A stretch of 64,000 nt of DNA from Aquamicrobium lusatiense. GTDB taxonomy: Bacteria > Pseudomonadota > Alphaproteobacteria > Rhizobiales > Rhizobiaceae. A program made the position numbers and the translations under genes. Where the stretch lies: contig NZ_JACHEU010000001.1 in assembly GCF_014201615.1 (NCBI RefSeq), positions 1,011,631 to 1,075,630 on the forward strand, in the 5' to 3' direction. Shown piece by piece: positions 45,198 through 55,185 of the stretch; position 1 is the stretch's first letter; every line of letters starts with the position of its first letter. The notes under the pieces were generated by a model. The model searched no databases. It worked only from the letters and a program-made list of their open reading frames with translations, and was not told the origin of the DNA.

Positions 45198-46073
45198 ATG
45201 GGTGGTCTTTCGAGTTTTCTTGAAGAGAAGAAAAGCGTGCCGCAGGAACCGGCCGCCCCGCGCGTCACCATGTTCGAGACCGGCGCGTCTTCAGTGACCG
45301 CATCGCGCCGGGACCCGCGTTTCAGCTTCTGCACCTATGTGCCGAAATCCTACGTGCACGAGGGAGGCCGGACCTATCCGCTGGCCGTGATCGTGCACGG
45401 CTCCGAGCGTTCGATGGAGAACTACCGCACGCAGTTCACGGATTTCGCCGAACAGCATCAGGTCATGCTGTTGTGCCCGCTCTTTCCCATCAACGCGCTC
45501 TATCAGGGCGATCAGCACAGCTACAAGCTGCTGCGCGGCCACGGCGTCAATTACGACGAGATCCTGCTCGACATGATCGCCGAGTTCGGCGAGCGCTACA
45601 ATGTCGATGCCGCGCGCTTCCTGCTCTACGGCTTCTCCGGCGGTGGGCAGTTCTCGCACCGTTTCCTCTATGCCCATCCCGAGCGCCTTGCCGGTGTGTC
45701 CATCGGCGCGCCGGGCACCGTCACGCTTCTCGACGATGCAGCCGACTACTGGGTTGGCACCCGCAATTTCACGAGCCTGTTCGGGCATGGCCTCGACACG
45801 GCCGCCATGAGCAGGGTTCCGGTTCAGGTGGTCATCGGCGAGGACGACGTCCTGACGCGCTGGGTGATCGTGCGCGAGGGCGACAGGCAATTCTGGATGG
45901 AGGGCGCCAACGATGCCGGCGACACCCGCGTCCAGCGGATCGAGGCTCTGCAGCGCAGCCTGGAGGCGCATGGCATCGCCGTCGAGCATCGCAGTTTCGC
46001 GGGCATTGCCCATGACGACGTGACCATGCTGGAGGCGGTGAAGGATTTCTTCGCGCGCTGCCTGCGAAAATAA
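45198..46073 (+). CDS. Alpha/beta hydrolase (esterase/dienelactone-hydrolase-like)
   Basis: A 291-aa cytoplasmic hydrolase, no signal peptide. Nucleophile S147 sits in GFSGGG, the oxyanion region is IVHGSERSMENY, and a likely catalytic pair is DD at GEDDVLTRW with H in FAGIAHDDV. It begins one base after the dppC stop with GGAG nine bases upstream, so it belongs to the transporter operon. It may cleave an ester in the imported compound alongside the C45 enzyme. The precise family (poly-hydroxyalkanoate depolymerase-like or carboxylesterase) is unresolved. Confidence 0.78.
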   Translation: MGGLSSFLEEKKSVPQEPAAPRVTMFETGASSVTASRRDPRFSFCTYVPKSYVHEGGRTYPLAVIVHGSERSMENYRTQFTDFAEQHQVMLLCPLFPINALYQGDQHSYKLLRGHGVNYDEILLDMIAEFGERYNVDAARFLLYGFSGGGQFSHRFLYAHPERLAGVSIGAPGTVTLLDDAADYWVGTRNFTSLFGHGLDTAAMSRVPVQVVIGEDDVLTRWVIVREGDRQFWMEGANDAGDTRVQRIEALQRSLEAHGIAVEHRSFAGIAHDDVTMLEAVKDFFARCLRK

Positions 46074-46093
46074 CAACCAACAGGGGAACACTC

Positions 46094-47668
46094 ATGAGGA
46101 AGATTTCTGCAACGGGCGCGCTTCGGTTCGCGCTCGCCTGTTCCGTGGGGCTGATGATCGGCTCGGCCGCAGCCTCGGCGAAAACGGCGAATGACGAGCT
46201 GGTCATCGCCCTGTCGAGCGATTTGCGGGCGCTGAACGATCTCAGCCGCGACGGGCCGAGCGACGTGGTTCTGCACCATCTCTATGAGACGCTGGTCGGC
46301 CTCAAGGCGGACCTCAGCATCGGTCCGGCGCTCGCCGATTCCTGGACCGTGTCGGATGATGGCACGGTCTACACCTTCAGGCTGCGCGAGGGCGCGAAAT
46401 TCCACAATGGCGACCCGATCACCTCGGCGGATGTGAAGTGGAGCTGGGATTTCCACCTCAATCCGGAACGCAAGGTTTCATGCAAGGCCAATTTCGACGG
46501 CACGCGTCAGATCAAGGTGCTGTCGGTGGACACGCCGGATCCGCTGACCGTCGTGTTCACGCTGGAAAAGCCGAGCCCGCTCTTCCTGCTGCGGCTGGCC
46601 GAGGTGCAGTGCAACCTGTGGGTCGCGAGCCCGAAGAACGTCGATGAAAAGGGCGAGTGGAAGGAGGGATCGGCGATCGGCTCCGGCCCCTTCATGCTGG
46701 CCAGCCGTTCGGTGAATGACAACATCATTCTGAAGCGTTTCGGAGACTACGTGGCCAGCAAGGCGGAACGTTCCGGCTATTCGGGCGACCGCACGGCCAG
46801 GGTCGACACGCTGCGCTTCCAGATCGTGCCCGATCCGACCGTTCAGGAGGTGGCGCTGAAATCCGGCGATGTCGACGTAATCTATTCGGTCGATCCGCGC
46901 CGGGCGCAGGAGCTGGAGAAGGCAGGGTTCCAGCGTTCCACCGCTCCGGGCCTGACATGGGCGGTCTTCCTCATGCAGACCAACGACCCGGTGCTGTCGA
47001 ACCTGAAGGTGCGGCAGGCCATCGCCCATGCGATCAACTATGACGAGATCGCGGAGGTGCGCAGCGCCGGAACCGAAAAGCCCGGCCATTCGGCGGTTTC
47101 ACCGGCCAGCCCCTATCATTCGGAGAAATTCGAGGAGTGGCCGCAATATGATCCCGACAAGGCAAGGGCACTGCTGGCCGAGGCGGGCTACAAGGGCGAG
47201 CGGATCACCATCCAGACCAACACGCGCTTCCGCTCCATGTTCGAGAATGCGGTTCTGCTTCAGGGCATGCTGATGCAGGTCGGCATCAATGCGCAGCTGG
47301 AAACCCTCGAATGGGGCGCGCAGTTCGAGCGTTTCAACCGCGGCAAGTTCCAGATGCAGTCCTTCATCTGGTCGCCGCGCACCGATCCGGCGCTGGTCTA
47401 CGGCAACATCACCGGCGACAAGAAGGCCGATCCCTCGAACCAGTGGGACAACAGCGAGGCCTACGCATTGTACCAGCAGGCGCTGGTCGAAACCGACTTC
47501 GCCAAGCGCGAGGAAATCTTCCTGAAGCTGCACAGGATGATGGTGGCCGAGATTCCCACGATCAGCCTCTACTACAACTCCGTGAACACGGTGACGGCGC
47601 CTAACGTGGAAGGCTTCAGCACATGGCCGGCGGAAAATCCCATCGGCTGGGGCGTTTCCAAGAAATAG
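46094..47668 (+). CDS. Oligopeptide/dipeptide ABC substrate-binding protein (SBP_bac_5)
   Basis: Periplasmic binding protein, 524 aa, with signal MRKISATGALRFALACSVGL ending ASAKTA. Family 5 features: LYETLVGLKADLSIGPALADSW, FRLREGAKFHNGDPITSADVKWSW (in parts), VRQAIAHAINYDEI and WPQYDPDKARALLAEAGY. It closes the operon and defines its ligand range, which cannot be read from sequence. Ribosome site GGGGAAC precedes the ATG. Confidence 0.92.
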   Translation: MRKISATGALRFALACSVGLMIGSAAASAKTANDELVIALSSDLRALNDLSRDGPSDVVLHHLYETLVGLKADLSIGPALADSWTVSDDGTVYTFRLREGAKFHNGDPITSADVKWSWDFHLNPERKVSCKANFDGTRQIKVLSVDTPDPLTVVFTLEKPSPLFLLRLAEVQCNLWVASPKNVDEKGEWKEGSAIGSGPFMLASRSVNDNIILKRFGDYVASKAERSGYSGDRTARVDTLRFQIVPDPTVQEVALKSGDVDVIYSVDPRRAQELEKAGFQRSTAPGLTWAVFLMQTNDPVLSNLKVRQAIAHAINYDEIAEVRSAGTEKPGHSAVSPASPYHSEKFEEWPQYDPDKARALLAEAGYKGERITIQTNTRFRSMFENAVLLQGMLMQVGINAQLETLEWGAQFERFNRGKFQMQSFIWSPRTDPALVYGNITGDKKADPSNQWDNSEAYALYQQALVETDFAKREEIFLKLHRMMVAEIPTISLYYNSVNTVTAPNVEGFSTWPAENPIGWGVSKK

Positions 47669-47884
47669 GCTTTTCGCCCTGTGAATGACAGCGCCGCCTG
47701 CATCCTGACCGGAGCGGGCGGCGCGTTTGTCTGTTTGCCGGCGCGGCAAACTGGCGCCTTCATCCCAACAAAGAGTTTCCTGTCCGGCGCAATGGCGTAT
47801 AGTTCGCCAGCCTGACGGGGAGAGCTGCACCCAGGGCCGGACAGAGCGCGGCCTGAAAGCAGCATGAGGGGTGAAGCAACGCAT

Positions 47885-48580
47885 ATGACGAGGAAGTCCA
47901 AGCTTGGCCTGTCGGCCGTCGACACCGTTCCAGTGCATGAAAAGATATATCGGGAACTGGTGCATGCCCTGATGTCGGGCATGCTTGCGCCCGGCCAGAA
48001 GCTGACATCACGCAAGCTTGCCGCCGAACTCGGCACCAGCGACATGCCGGTGCGTAGCGCCCTGTCGCGGCTGCATTCCCTGCGCGCGCTCGACGCCATG
48101 CCGAACGGCAGCATGCAGGTGCCGCAGATGACGGCGGAGAAGCTGCGGCAGCTCATGGATGCGCGCGCACTGCTGGAGGGGGCCGCGACCGAGGCGGCCT
48201 GCAACCGCATCAACGGCAACAATCTGCGCAGCCTGCGCAAAAGCTGCGCCGAACTGACCGAAGCGGCGAAGCTTGGAGACATCGACCTCTATCTGCAGCG
48301 CAATTACGAGTTCAAGTTCTCGATCTACCGTCACAGCGACAACGATCAGATGGTCTTCATGATCGAAACCCTGTGGATGCAGGTCGGTCCCTTCCTGCGG
48401 TCCTACGCCTCGGTGTTCGAAGGCGACCTGTCGGGGATTCTGGAGATCGACTATCATCAGGACATTCTCACCGCCCTTGAGGAAAAGGACGGCGTCAGGG
48501 CCCGTGAGGCCATGGTCCGGGATATTCAGGAAGGCTCGGAATATCTGCGTGCGCATGCCCGGTTTGACGAGCCGGCCTGA
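47885..48580 (+). CDS. GntR-family (FadR subfamily) transcriptional regulator
   Basis: A 231-aa regulator. N-terminal winged helix: VHEKIYRELVHALMSGMLAPG, LTSRKLAAELGTSDMPVRSALSRLHSL (in parts). The C-terminal FCD-type helical domain has ARALLEGAATEAACNRI, LQRNYEFKFSIYRHSDN and EIDYHQDILTALEEKD. An ATG at 47864 would add seven residues; ribosome sites do not decide clearly. It lies about 200 bp after the peptide-binding protein gene on the same strand, so the hydrolase-transport locus is flanked by two GntR regulators. Confidence 0.85.
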   Translation: MTRKSKLGLSAVDTVPVHEKIYRELVHALMSGMLAPGQKLTSRKLAAELGTSDMPVRSALSRLHSLRALDAMPNGSMQVPQMTAEKLRQLMDARALLEGAATEAACNRINGNNLRSLRKSCAELTEAAKLGDIDLYLQRNYEFKFSIYRHSDNDQMVFMIETLWMQVGPFLRSYASVFEGDLSGILEIDYHQDILTALEEKDGVRAREAMVRDIQEGSEYLRAHARFDEPA

Positions 48581-49027
48581 TGCCCGGCAGGCCTCTGCCT
48601 TTGCTGCGCCATGGAATAAACATAACAACTGGCGCAAACAAAAAAACATGCTAGCATCAGCAAGTATAAGATAAAGAATGCTGGTCGGGGGGTGTTGATC
48701 AGTCATATTCAAGCAAGAATACGGCTTTCGATTTGCATCGGGGGCAGGGGAGTGGTGTGGATGAAAGACAGTGGAGCCGGGACTATTTTGACCGGGTGAC
48801 CGAGCTGTATTTCGCTGCATATCGCTGATTTCACATCAGAACAGTTTGAGTGGGAAGCTGCCAGCGGAACCGGCTTGTCGCCGGTGCCGCGGATCGCTCT
48901 CTGGTTGCCGGGATCGCGGCGCAGTGCTGATCACGAACCAGCACTGCGGGATGGCTACGGCTCTTACGGTGTTCCGGAGGATGTGAATGAGGGATCGATA
49001 CCGGCGTTCTGGACGGCAGGGGGTATC
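48581..49027. other. Intergenic region before the glycosyltransferase gene
   Basis: About 450 bp. The part 48600-48780 is richer in A and T (ACATGCTAGCATCAGC near 48645) and probably holds the promoter. Open frame continues from 48875 into the glycosyltransferase, with a GTG at 48983 behind GGAGGA as an alternative start. No separate gene is supported. Confidence 0.45.
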
Positions 49028-51067
49028 ATGCATCATACGGTCAAAGATCTGGCGCCTGCGGCTGGATCTGTTTCGCGAAAGCACGGCACCGGGCGGCGAT
49101 CCGCGATGGGGGCATCTTCCGGCATATTGGCTGGCCGTAGCCGGTTTGTAGATGAATGGCACCGGGTTCTTGGGCGGCTCAACGCGCCGCAGACTCTGAT
49201 CGCTGACTTGTCCCGCAAGCCCGCTGCCCGTGCCGATATCCTGTCGGCGCTGGTGTCCACCGGGGACTACAGCCGCCGCGAAGTGATCCGTGCCCTGGCC
49301 GGCGAACTGGGCCTCAGACTGGCGGAAGAGATCGATCCTGAGCGCATGGTGCTGAACGAGAACCAGCTGCTGTTGCTGCTGCGCGGAAACGGTGGTCATC
49401 TGCCGGTCAGATATCTGGAGCGGGGAGGAGGCGTATGCTTCCTGCTGCCCGCCAGATCCGTCAGCCCGGAGCGCATGCGCGCCTGTCTTGCGAAGCGTCC
49501 CCACCTCGCGCCCCGGATAAGGCTGATCGATGACAGGGTCCTGCGTGAGGCGCTGATTTCCCGTGCGCGCCCGCTTTTGTCCCGCATTGCGGTGAATGGT
49601 CTTTCCGAGCGTCATCCCGAGATGTCCGCTCACGTTGTGGCCAATGCCTGGCAGGGCTACATGGCAGGGCTTGCGATGGCGCTGCTGCCTGTCGGCCTGT
49701 TTCTTGCCCCGACGCTCGTGGTCGGCATTGTTCATCTGTTCGCGACGCTGTTTTTCCTCACCTGCGTCATGTTGCGGGCGGCGGCCGTCGTCTATGCAGG
49801 GCCTCCCGACAATGCCTCTCCCACACCGGTGCCTGTCGGGAACGTGCCGACCTATTCGGTTCTGATCGCGCTCTATAAGGAAGCCGACATCGTTCCCGAC
49901 TTGCTGACGGCGCTGGACTGGATCGTGTGGCCGCGTGACCGGCTGGAGATCAAGCTGGTGTGCGAGGCAGACGACCATGAGACGCTGTCCGCTATCCGGG
50001 CCTGTCCGCTGCCGTCATATATCGAGGTGATCGAGGTGCCTGCCGTTGGTCCCCGCACCAAGCCCAAGGCGCTTTCCTATGCGTTGCCGATGACCAGCGG
50101 CGAGTTCGTGGTGCTTTACGATGCCGAGGACTGGCCGGACCCCATGCAGCTTGCAGAGGCGTGGGCGCGCTTTCAGAAAGCCGGTCCGGAACTGGCCGTG
50201 CTGCAGGCGCCTCTGGAAATCTCGAATGGCCCGGAAAGTCCGGTCGCACGCATGTTCGCCTTCGAGTATCGCGCCCTGTTTCGCGGGCTCCTGCCGTTTC
50301 TGGCGCGGCACAGGTTCCTTCTGCCGCTGGGCGGCACATCCAATCACTTTCGCCGTGCGGCTCTTGAGGACGTTGGGGGATGGGATCCCTACAACGTCAC
50401 CGAAGATGCCGATCTGGGGCTGAGGCTGGCGCGGTTCGGCTACCGCGCCGAAACCCTGAACTCCCCGACCTATGAGAAGGCGCCGCGCATGCTGTCCGTG
50501 TGGGTGCCGCAGCGCACGCGCTGGTTCAAGGGCTGGGCGCAGACGTGGCTCGTGCATATGCGTCAGCCCGTTCGCCTTGTCCGCGATCTCGGTTTTGGCT
50601 CTTTCATCATGGCGCAGATATTGTTCGCCGGAATGCTCGGGTCGGCGTTGCTGCATCCGTTCCTCCTCGCTGCTTTTCTGCTGGGGACGGTTCGTCTGTG
50701 GTTGGGGCAGGCCGGTGGCGTGACTTATCCGCTGCTGATGGCGCTCGATGTCGTCAACATCACCTGCGGCTATGCGGCGTTTCTGATGCTTGGCTGGCAG
50801 ACAATGGCCAAAGGGCAGCGAAGGGGGTTCTGGAGGATAGTGATCCTAACCCCTGTCTACTGGGCGATGATGTCATGGGCCGGCTGGCGCGCAGTCTGGC
50901 AATTGTGGCGCCAGCCCTTCAGATGGGAGAAGACGCCTCACGAAAACATGAAGGCATCGCAGATCCTCAGGCAATCGCCGCAGGGGGCTGGTGCGGCAAC
51001 AGCATACGGTGCCGACACCGGCCAGCTGTGGCCTATGCCAGCAGCAGCGACGATCCTTCGCCGATGA
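49028..51067 (+). CDS. Membrane glycosyltransferase family 2 with MshEN-like N-terminus
   Basis: A 679-aa processive-type glycosyltransferase. Residues about 40-180 resemble the GspE/MshEN N-domain ([30 protein letters not shown], in parts). Two membrane helices follow ([31 protein letters not shown], in parts), then the GT2 domain: [21 protein letters not shown] (in parts), [22 protein letters not shown] and the QRTRW acceptor motif, then further helices. GTG 48983 or TTG 48875 could be the true start. The last 35 bp overlap the convergent ppk2 gene. Product (exopolysaccharide or other) is unknown. Confidence 0.83.
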   Translation: MHHTVKDLAPAAGSVSRKHGTGRRSAMGASSGILAGRSRFVDEWHRVLGRLNAPQTLIADLSRKPAARADILSALVSTGDYSRREVIRALAGELGLRLAEEIDPERMVLNENQLLLLLRGNGGHLPVRYLERGGGVCFLLPARSVSPERMRACLAKRPHLAPRIRLIDDRVLREALISRARPLLSRIAVNGLSERHPEMSAHVVANAWQGYMAGLAMALLPVGLFLAPTLVVGIVHLFATLFFLTCVMLRAAAVVYAGPPDNASPTPVPVGNVPTYSVLIALYKEADIVPDLLTALDWIVWPRDRLEIKLVCEADDHETLSAIRACPLPSYIEVIEVPAVGPRTKPKALSYALPMTSGEFVVLYDAEDWPDPMQLAEAWARFQKAGPELAVLQAPLEISNGPESPVARMFAFEYRALFRGLLPFLARHRFLLPLGGTSNHFRRAALEDVGGWDPYNVTEDADLGLRLARFGYRAETLNSPTYEKAPRMLSVWVPQRTRWFKGWAQTWLVHMRQPVRLVRDLGFGSFIMAQILFAGMLGSALLHPFLLAAFLLGTVRLWLGQAGGVTYPLLMALDVVNITCGYAAFLMLGWQTMAKGQRRGFWRIVILTPVYWAMMSWAGWRAVWQLWRQPFRWEKTPHENMKASQILRQSPQGAGAATAYGADTGQLWPMPAAATILRR

Positions 51068-51935
51068 TCTTGTCGTCTTCCTCGCCGATCACACCAAGGT
51101 CGCGGCCCTCATAAGGCAGCGCCAGCAGCAGGCGGCGGATAACGGCCAGCCGCGCCCGGCGCTTGTCATTGGCCCGAACCACCGTCCATGGCCCGGCCTT
51201 GCTGTGGGTCGTCTCGATCATCTGATTGCGGGCGATCGTATAATCGTTCCAGCGGGTGATGCCCGCTATGTCCATCGGGGAGAACTTCCAGCTCTTCAGA
51301 AGGCTGTGGCGGCGGTCATGGAACCGCTCAAGCTGCGTTTGCTGGCCGATGTCGAGCCAGAACTTGAAGAAGTGAATGCCTTCGGAACGCACCATTTTTT
51401 CGAAGCGCGGCGCTTCCTCCAGAAAGTTCTCGTGCTGCTCGGGTGTGCAGAAACCCATAACCGGCTCGACGCCCGCGCGGTTGTACCAGGAGCGGTCGAA
51501 GGAAACGAGTTCGCCGGCGGTCGGGAAATGCTCGACATAGCGCTGGAAATACCACTGGCCGCGCTCCGTCTCGGTGGGCTTGGTGAGCGCCACGGTCCGC
51601 GCGGAACGCGGGTTCATGTATTGATGGAGCACGAATATGGTGCCGCCCTTGCCGGCGGCGTCGCGCCCCTCGAACAGGGCGATGACGCGCTCGCCGGTCT
51701 TCTGCATCCACGCCTGTGCCTTCACCAGCTCGATCTGAAGGGCTTCCAGCGCCGGCTCGTATTCCTCCTTTTTCATCTTCTTGTCATAGGGGTATCCGCC
51801 AGCAGTCAGCTTGTTCTCTTCGACCCAGTCCGGCAGCTTCGGATCGTCAATGTCGAAAAGACGCTCCTTCCCGCCGACATTTATTTTCAGCGGCTTGGTT
51901 CCGGCTGTCACAGAGGTGTCATCGGAGTTTTTCAT
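51033..51935 (-). CDS. ppk2: Polyphosphate kinase 2
   Basis: Enzyme moving phosphate between polyphosphate and nucleotides, 300 aa, the one-domain PPK2 length. Walker A is GRDAAGKGG (90-98); next come [28 protein letters not shown] (in parts), [18 protein letters not shown] and the lid [14 protein letters not shown]. The ATG at 51935 begins MKNSDDTS; longer upstream frame overlaps phoR. It is divergent from phoR with 42 bp between starts, which links polyphosphate and phosphate sensing. Confidence 0.93.
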   Translation of the reverse strand: MKNSDDTSVTAGTKPLKINVGGKERLFDIDDPKLPDWVEENKLTAGGYPYDKKMKKEEYEPALEALQIELVKAQAWMQKTGERVIALFEGRDAAGKGGTIFVLHQYMNPRSARTVALTKPTETERGQWYFQRYVEHFPTAGELVSFDRSWYNRAGVEPVMGFCTPEQHENFLEEAPRFEKMVRSEGIHFFKFWLDIGQQTQLERFHDRRHSLLKSWKFSPMDIAGITRWNDYTIARNQMIETTHSKAGPWTVVRANDKRRARLAVIRRLLLALPYEGRDLGVIGEEDDKIIGEGSSLLLA

Positions 51936-51977
51936 GCAGGCGAACCTTTCGTGTGCAGAAGATCGTGCTAGGACAAG

Positions 51978-53276
51978 ATGCAGAGATACAGGAGCATTCT
52001 GCCGGACATGATGGCCGATTTGAGCGACCGACAGAAGTATGGCGTGCGTCATTTCGCCAGCAATTTGTGGGCGGCACGCTGGCTGCTGGTCACGGCCATT
52101 GTTGCGGTGTTCGCGGTTTTCTTCCTCGCCGATCTGCCCTGGCTCGTCATCCCGGGCGCTATCGTCATCCTGCTGCTGGTTGCCGGCCTGACCGGATCGG
52201 CATCACATCAGCGGCAGGAACATGGCAGGAAAAGCCGCGAACCGGGGGAACTGCACAGCCTGTCGGCGGAGAACCTTGCCGCCGCCGTCACCGATCCGCT
52301 GATCGTATTCGACGATGGTGCCTCCATCATCCATGCTAATGCGGCGGCGTTGGCCGCTTTCGGCGATCTGCCTGCCGGCATGTCGCTCCAGCTCAAGTTT
52401 CGCGCGCCCGAAATGCAGGCGCTGATCGATGCGTCGCTCCGCGGCGGCGGCTCGCAATCTGTGGATTTCATCGACAAGCTGCCGGTAGAGCGCGTCTATC
52501 GCGTCACCGCCTCTTCCGTGGGTCACGGCTCGCGGCTGCATGTGCTTCTGTTTAAGGACCAGAGCGAAGCGCGCCGAATCGATCGCATGCGTGCCGACTT
52601 CATCGCCAATGCCAGCCATGAGATGCGCACGCCGCTGGCCTCCATCGCGGGGTTCATCGAGACGCTGCGCGGACCGGCCCGCAACGATCCGGCCGCGCGC
52701 GAGCAGTTTCTGCAGATCATGCAGAACCAGACCGGGCGTATGGCCCGCCTGATAGACGACATGCTGTCGCTGTCGCGGCTGGAGATGAAGCCCTATCTGA
52801 AGGCCGGGGCGCGGGTCGATCTCAGGCAGGTTCTCGATAGCGTGATCGATTCGCTTGCGCCGGTGGCAGGCGAAAACGGCCTTGCCATCGAGCGGCAATT
52901 CGCCGAAGGGCCGATGGAGGTTCCGGGTGATCGCGACGAGCTTTATCAGGTCTTCGAGAATCTTCTGGAGAATGCCTGCAAATACGGACAGGACGGAGAC
53001 CGCGTTGTCGTTTCCATAGAACCGGGCGACAAGGGCGGCCAGCCCGGCATCGACGTCACGATCCGCGATTTCGGGCCCGGCATCGCCGAAGAGCATATTC
53101 CGCGCGTCACCGAACGCTTCTATCGAATCGATTCCGAGACGGCCCAGTCACGCAAGGGAACGGGGCTGGGACTTGCGATCGTCAAGCACATCCTCACCCG
53201 CCATCATGGCCGGCTTTCCATCCAGTCGGAGCTTGGCAAGGGAGCGGCCTTCACCGTTCATTTGCCGACCAACTAG
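51978..53276 (+). CDS. phoR: Phosphate-regulon sensor histidine kinase PhoR
   Basis: Membrane histidine kinase, 432 aa. Two helices near residues 33-72 anchor it, a PAS domain follows ([21 protein letters not shown], in parts), then H214 in [18 protein letters not shown]-box [12 protein letters not shown], and G-boxes [22 protein letters not shown] (in parts) and [12 protein letters not shown]. Typical PhoR layout. AGGACAAG precedes the ATG. phoB is not adjacent; phoU follows after 129 bp. Confidence 0.9.
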   Translation: MQRYRSILPDMMADLSDRQKYGVRHFASNLWAARWLLVTAIVAVFAVFFLADLPWLVIPGAIVILLLVAGLTGSASHQRQEHGRKSREPGELHSLSAENLAAAVTDPLIVFDDGASIIHANAAALAAFGDLPAGMSLQLKFRAPEMQALIDASLRGGGSQSVDFIDKLPVERVYRVTASSVGHGSRLHVLLFKDQSEARRIDRMRADFIANASHEMRTPLASIAGFIETLRGPARNDPAAREQFLQIMQNQTGRMARLIDDMLSLSRLEMKPYLKAGARVDLRQVLDSVIDSLAPVAGENGLAIERQFAEGPMEVPGDRDELYQVFENLLENACKYGQDGDRVVVSIEPGDKGGQPGIDVTIRDFGPGIAEEHIPRVTERFYRIDSETAQSRKGTGLGLAIVKHILTRHHGRLSIQSELGKGAAFTVHLPTN

Positions 53277-53405
53277 AACTGCGGATGGGGCGGCGCTAGA
53301 ATGGATGACAGGTTCCTTGCCGACTTTCGTGCAATTGTCATGTGAGTGGCGTAACGGAAGGGAAATAAGCGAGGCCGAATCAAAGTGGCCCTGGAGGTTC
53401 CGCCC

Positions 53406-54119
53406 ATGCAGTCTGTGCATATTGTCAGCGCCTATGACGAGGAGCTGAAATATTTGTCGAAGCGCATTGCGGCGATGGGCGGCCATGCCGAGCGCATGGT
53501 CGAGCAGGCCATTTCGGCCCTGGTGAATTCGGATCCGGAGCTTGCCCGCAAGGTGGTCGAGGATGATACCGTTCTCGATCAGGGCCAGCGGGAAGTGGAC
53601 GACAAGGCCATCCTCCTGATCGGCAAGCGCCAGCCCATGGCCACCGATCTTCGCGAGGTGATCGGTGTCATCCGCATTTCCGCGGATCTCGAGCGCGTCG
53701 GTGATCTTGCCAAGAATGTCGCCAAGCGCGTGGCTTCGGTGGGCGATGCGGTGCAGCCCGTCTCTCTCTACAGAGGCATCGAGGCGCTCTCCGATCTGGC
53801 GCTCACACAGCTCAAGGAAGTGCTCGACGTCTATGCCTCGCGCTCGGTGGCGACCATCGGTTTCGTTCGCGATCGTGATGATCAGATCGACGCCATGTAC
53901 ACCTCGCTGTTCCGCGAACTCCTGACCTACATGATGGAGGATCCGCGCAACATCACCCCCTGCACGCATCTGCTGTTCTGCGCCAAGAACATCGAGCGCA
54001 TTGGCGATCACGCCACCAACATTGCCGAGACGATCTATTTCATCGTCACCGGCGACCAGATGCCGGTCGAGCGCCCGAAGGGCGACAAGACCGACCGCAT
54101 CGTGATGCCGATAAGCTGA
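53406..54119 (+). CDS. phoU: Phosphate transport regulator PhoU
   Basis: Cytoplasmic metal-binding helical protein that keeps the phosphate sensor in check, 237 aa. Two three-helix repeats: YDEELKYLSKRIAAMGGHAERMVEQA (in parts) with DLREVIGVIRISADLERVGDLAKNVAKR, and IDAMYTSLFRELLTYMMEDPRN with LLFCAKNIERIGDHATNIAET. The ATG at 53406 is nine bases from GGAGG; a GTG at 53385 is less likely. The usual pstSCAB between phoR and phoU is absent. Confidence 0.94.
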   Translation: MQSVHIVSAYDEELKYLSKRIAAMGGHAERMVEQAISALVNSDPELARKVVEDDTVLDQGQREVDDKAILLIGKRQPMATDLREVIGVIRISADLERVGDLAKNVAKRVASVGDAVQPVSLYRGIEALSDLALTQLKEVLDVYASRSVATIGFVRDRDDQIDAMYTSLFRELLTYMMEDPRNITPCTHLLFCAKNIERIGDHATNIAETIYFIVTGDQMPVERPKGDKTDRIVMPIS

Positions 54120-54141
54120 TCGGAAAAAACCGGCGGTCAGG

Positions 54142-54185
54142 GCAATTCCAGCAAAATTGCGTAGCGGTTTTGCGTCCGGGATTGC
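54142..54185. repeat. Mosaic repeat, unit 1
   Basis: GCAATTCC...GGGATTGC imperfect palindrome with inner GCAAAATTGC and GCGGTTTTGC. The flanking CGGTCAGGGCAATTCC recurs inverted at 24613-24628. Confidence 0.6.
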
Positions 54186-54213
54186 GTAAGATACACGTTG
54201 TAGCCGCTTTAAC

Positions 54214-54258
54214 GCATGTCGCCCGAAAGTGGGAACCGGTTTCGGGATAACGACATGC
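54214..54258. repeat. Mosaic repeat, unit 2
   Basis: GCATGTCG...CGACATGC with inner CCCGAAA and TTTCGGG and central GGGAACCGGT. This is a palindrome I recall as frequent in Mesorhizobium and relatives. Confidence 0.7.
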
Positions 54259-54272
54259 GCAAAAACAAGAAC

Positions 54273-54316
54273 TTAAAGCGTGAGGAGCGAATCTGGAAGA
54301 TCGCGACACGCTTTAA
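54273..54316. repeat. Mosaic repeat, unit 3, overlapping a gene end
   Basis: TTAAAGCGTG...CACGCTTTAA. Its right end covers the stop codon of the carboxypeptidase gene (54313-54315). Units 1-3 fill the 193-bp gap after phoU. Confidence 0.6.
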
Positions 54317-55185
54317 GGATTTTCCTGAAACACCAGCCGGGTTCGGTCGGGGGCTGAGCCAAGGGCCCTTTCAAGCAGGGATTCGGCGTGCGCATTGCGC
54401 TCGCGGGCGGTGTTGGCGCCCATCACCACCACTACATAGCGGCGACCATCGGCACTGTAGGAGGTGACGATGTTGAAGCCGGAGGCTCTTATGTAGCCGG
54501 TCTTGATGCCGTCGACGCCGGCGACGCGGCCGAGCATGTCGTTATGGCCGCGCACCAGCTTGCCCCGGAACATGAAGTCGGTGGCCGAAAAATAGTGGTA
54601 ATATTGCGGGAAGCGATTGCGCAGCGCGATGCCCAGAACCGCCATGTCGCGGGCGGTGGTGAACTGCGCGTCATCGGGCAGGCCCGATGCATTGCGGAAA
54701 GTGGTGTTGCGCATGCCGAGCTGACGGGCCCTGGCAGTCATGGCGGCGGCGAAGGCCTCCTCGCTGTCGGCCAGATATTCGCCCACGGCGGCAGCCACGT
54801 CATTGGCGGATTTCACCGTCAGCGCGCGAATGGCCGTATCGACGTCGATGCGCTCGCCGGGGCGCAGGCCAAGCTTGCTGGGCGGGCGCGAGGCGGCATA
54901 GGCGGAGACGGGGATCCCCGCGTCCTTCTTGACGCGTCCTGCGGTCAGGGCCTCGAACAGCATGTAGAGCGTCATCATCTTGGTCAGCGAGGCCGGATAA
55001 CGCGGCGATGTCGAGTTCATCTCGAACAGCTGCTTGCCGGTCCGTGCATCGACCACGATGGAAGCATATTTCTGCGGCGCGGCCGGAACCGAAAGCACGG
55101 CCTCCGGCGGCATTGCCGTGGTGCAGCCGGCGACCATCGCGACCAGCGTGAGGATGACAGCGAATTTCTGAAGCAGTCGGGACAA
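54313..55185 (-). CDS. D-alanyl-D-alanine carboxypeptidase (PBP5/6 type), lipoprotein form
   Basis: Periplasmic serine peptidase trimming peptidoglycan stem peptides, 290 aa. A signal with lipobox VAGC (C21) suggests lipid anchoring. The three penicillin-binding motifs are SLTK (66-69), SAN (126-128) and KTG (228-230). The C-terminal PBP5 beta-domain and amphipathic anchor are missing, so it is shorter than E. coli DacA. Monocistronic, with the stop embedded in a repeat. Confidence 0.92.
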   Translation of the reverse strand: MSRLLQKFAVILTLVAMVAGCTTAMPPEAVLSVPAAPQKYASIVVDARTGKQLFEMNSTSPRYPASLTKMMTLYMLFEALTAGRVKKDAGIPVSAYAASRPPSKLGLRPGERIDVDTAIRALTVKSANDVAAAVGEYLADSEEAFAAAMTARARQLGMRNTTFRNASGLPDDAQFTTARDMAVLGIALRNRFPQYYHYFSATDFMFRGKLVRGHNDMLGRVAGVDGIKTGYIRASGFNIVTSYSADGRRYVVVVMGANTARERNAHAESLLERALGSAPDRTRLVFQENP

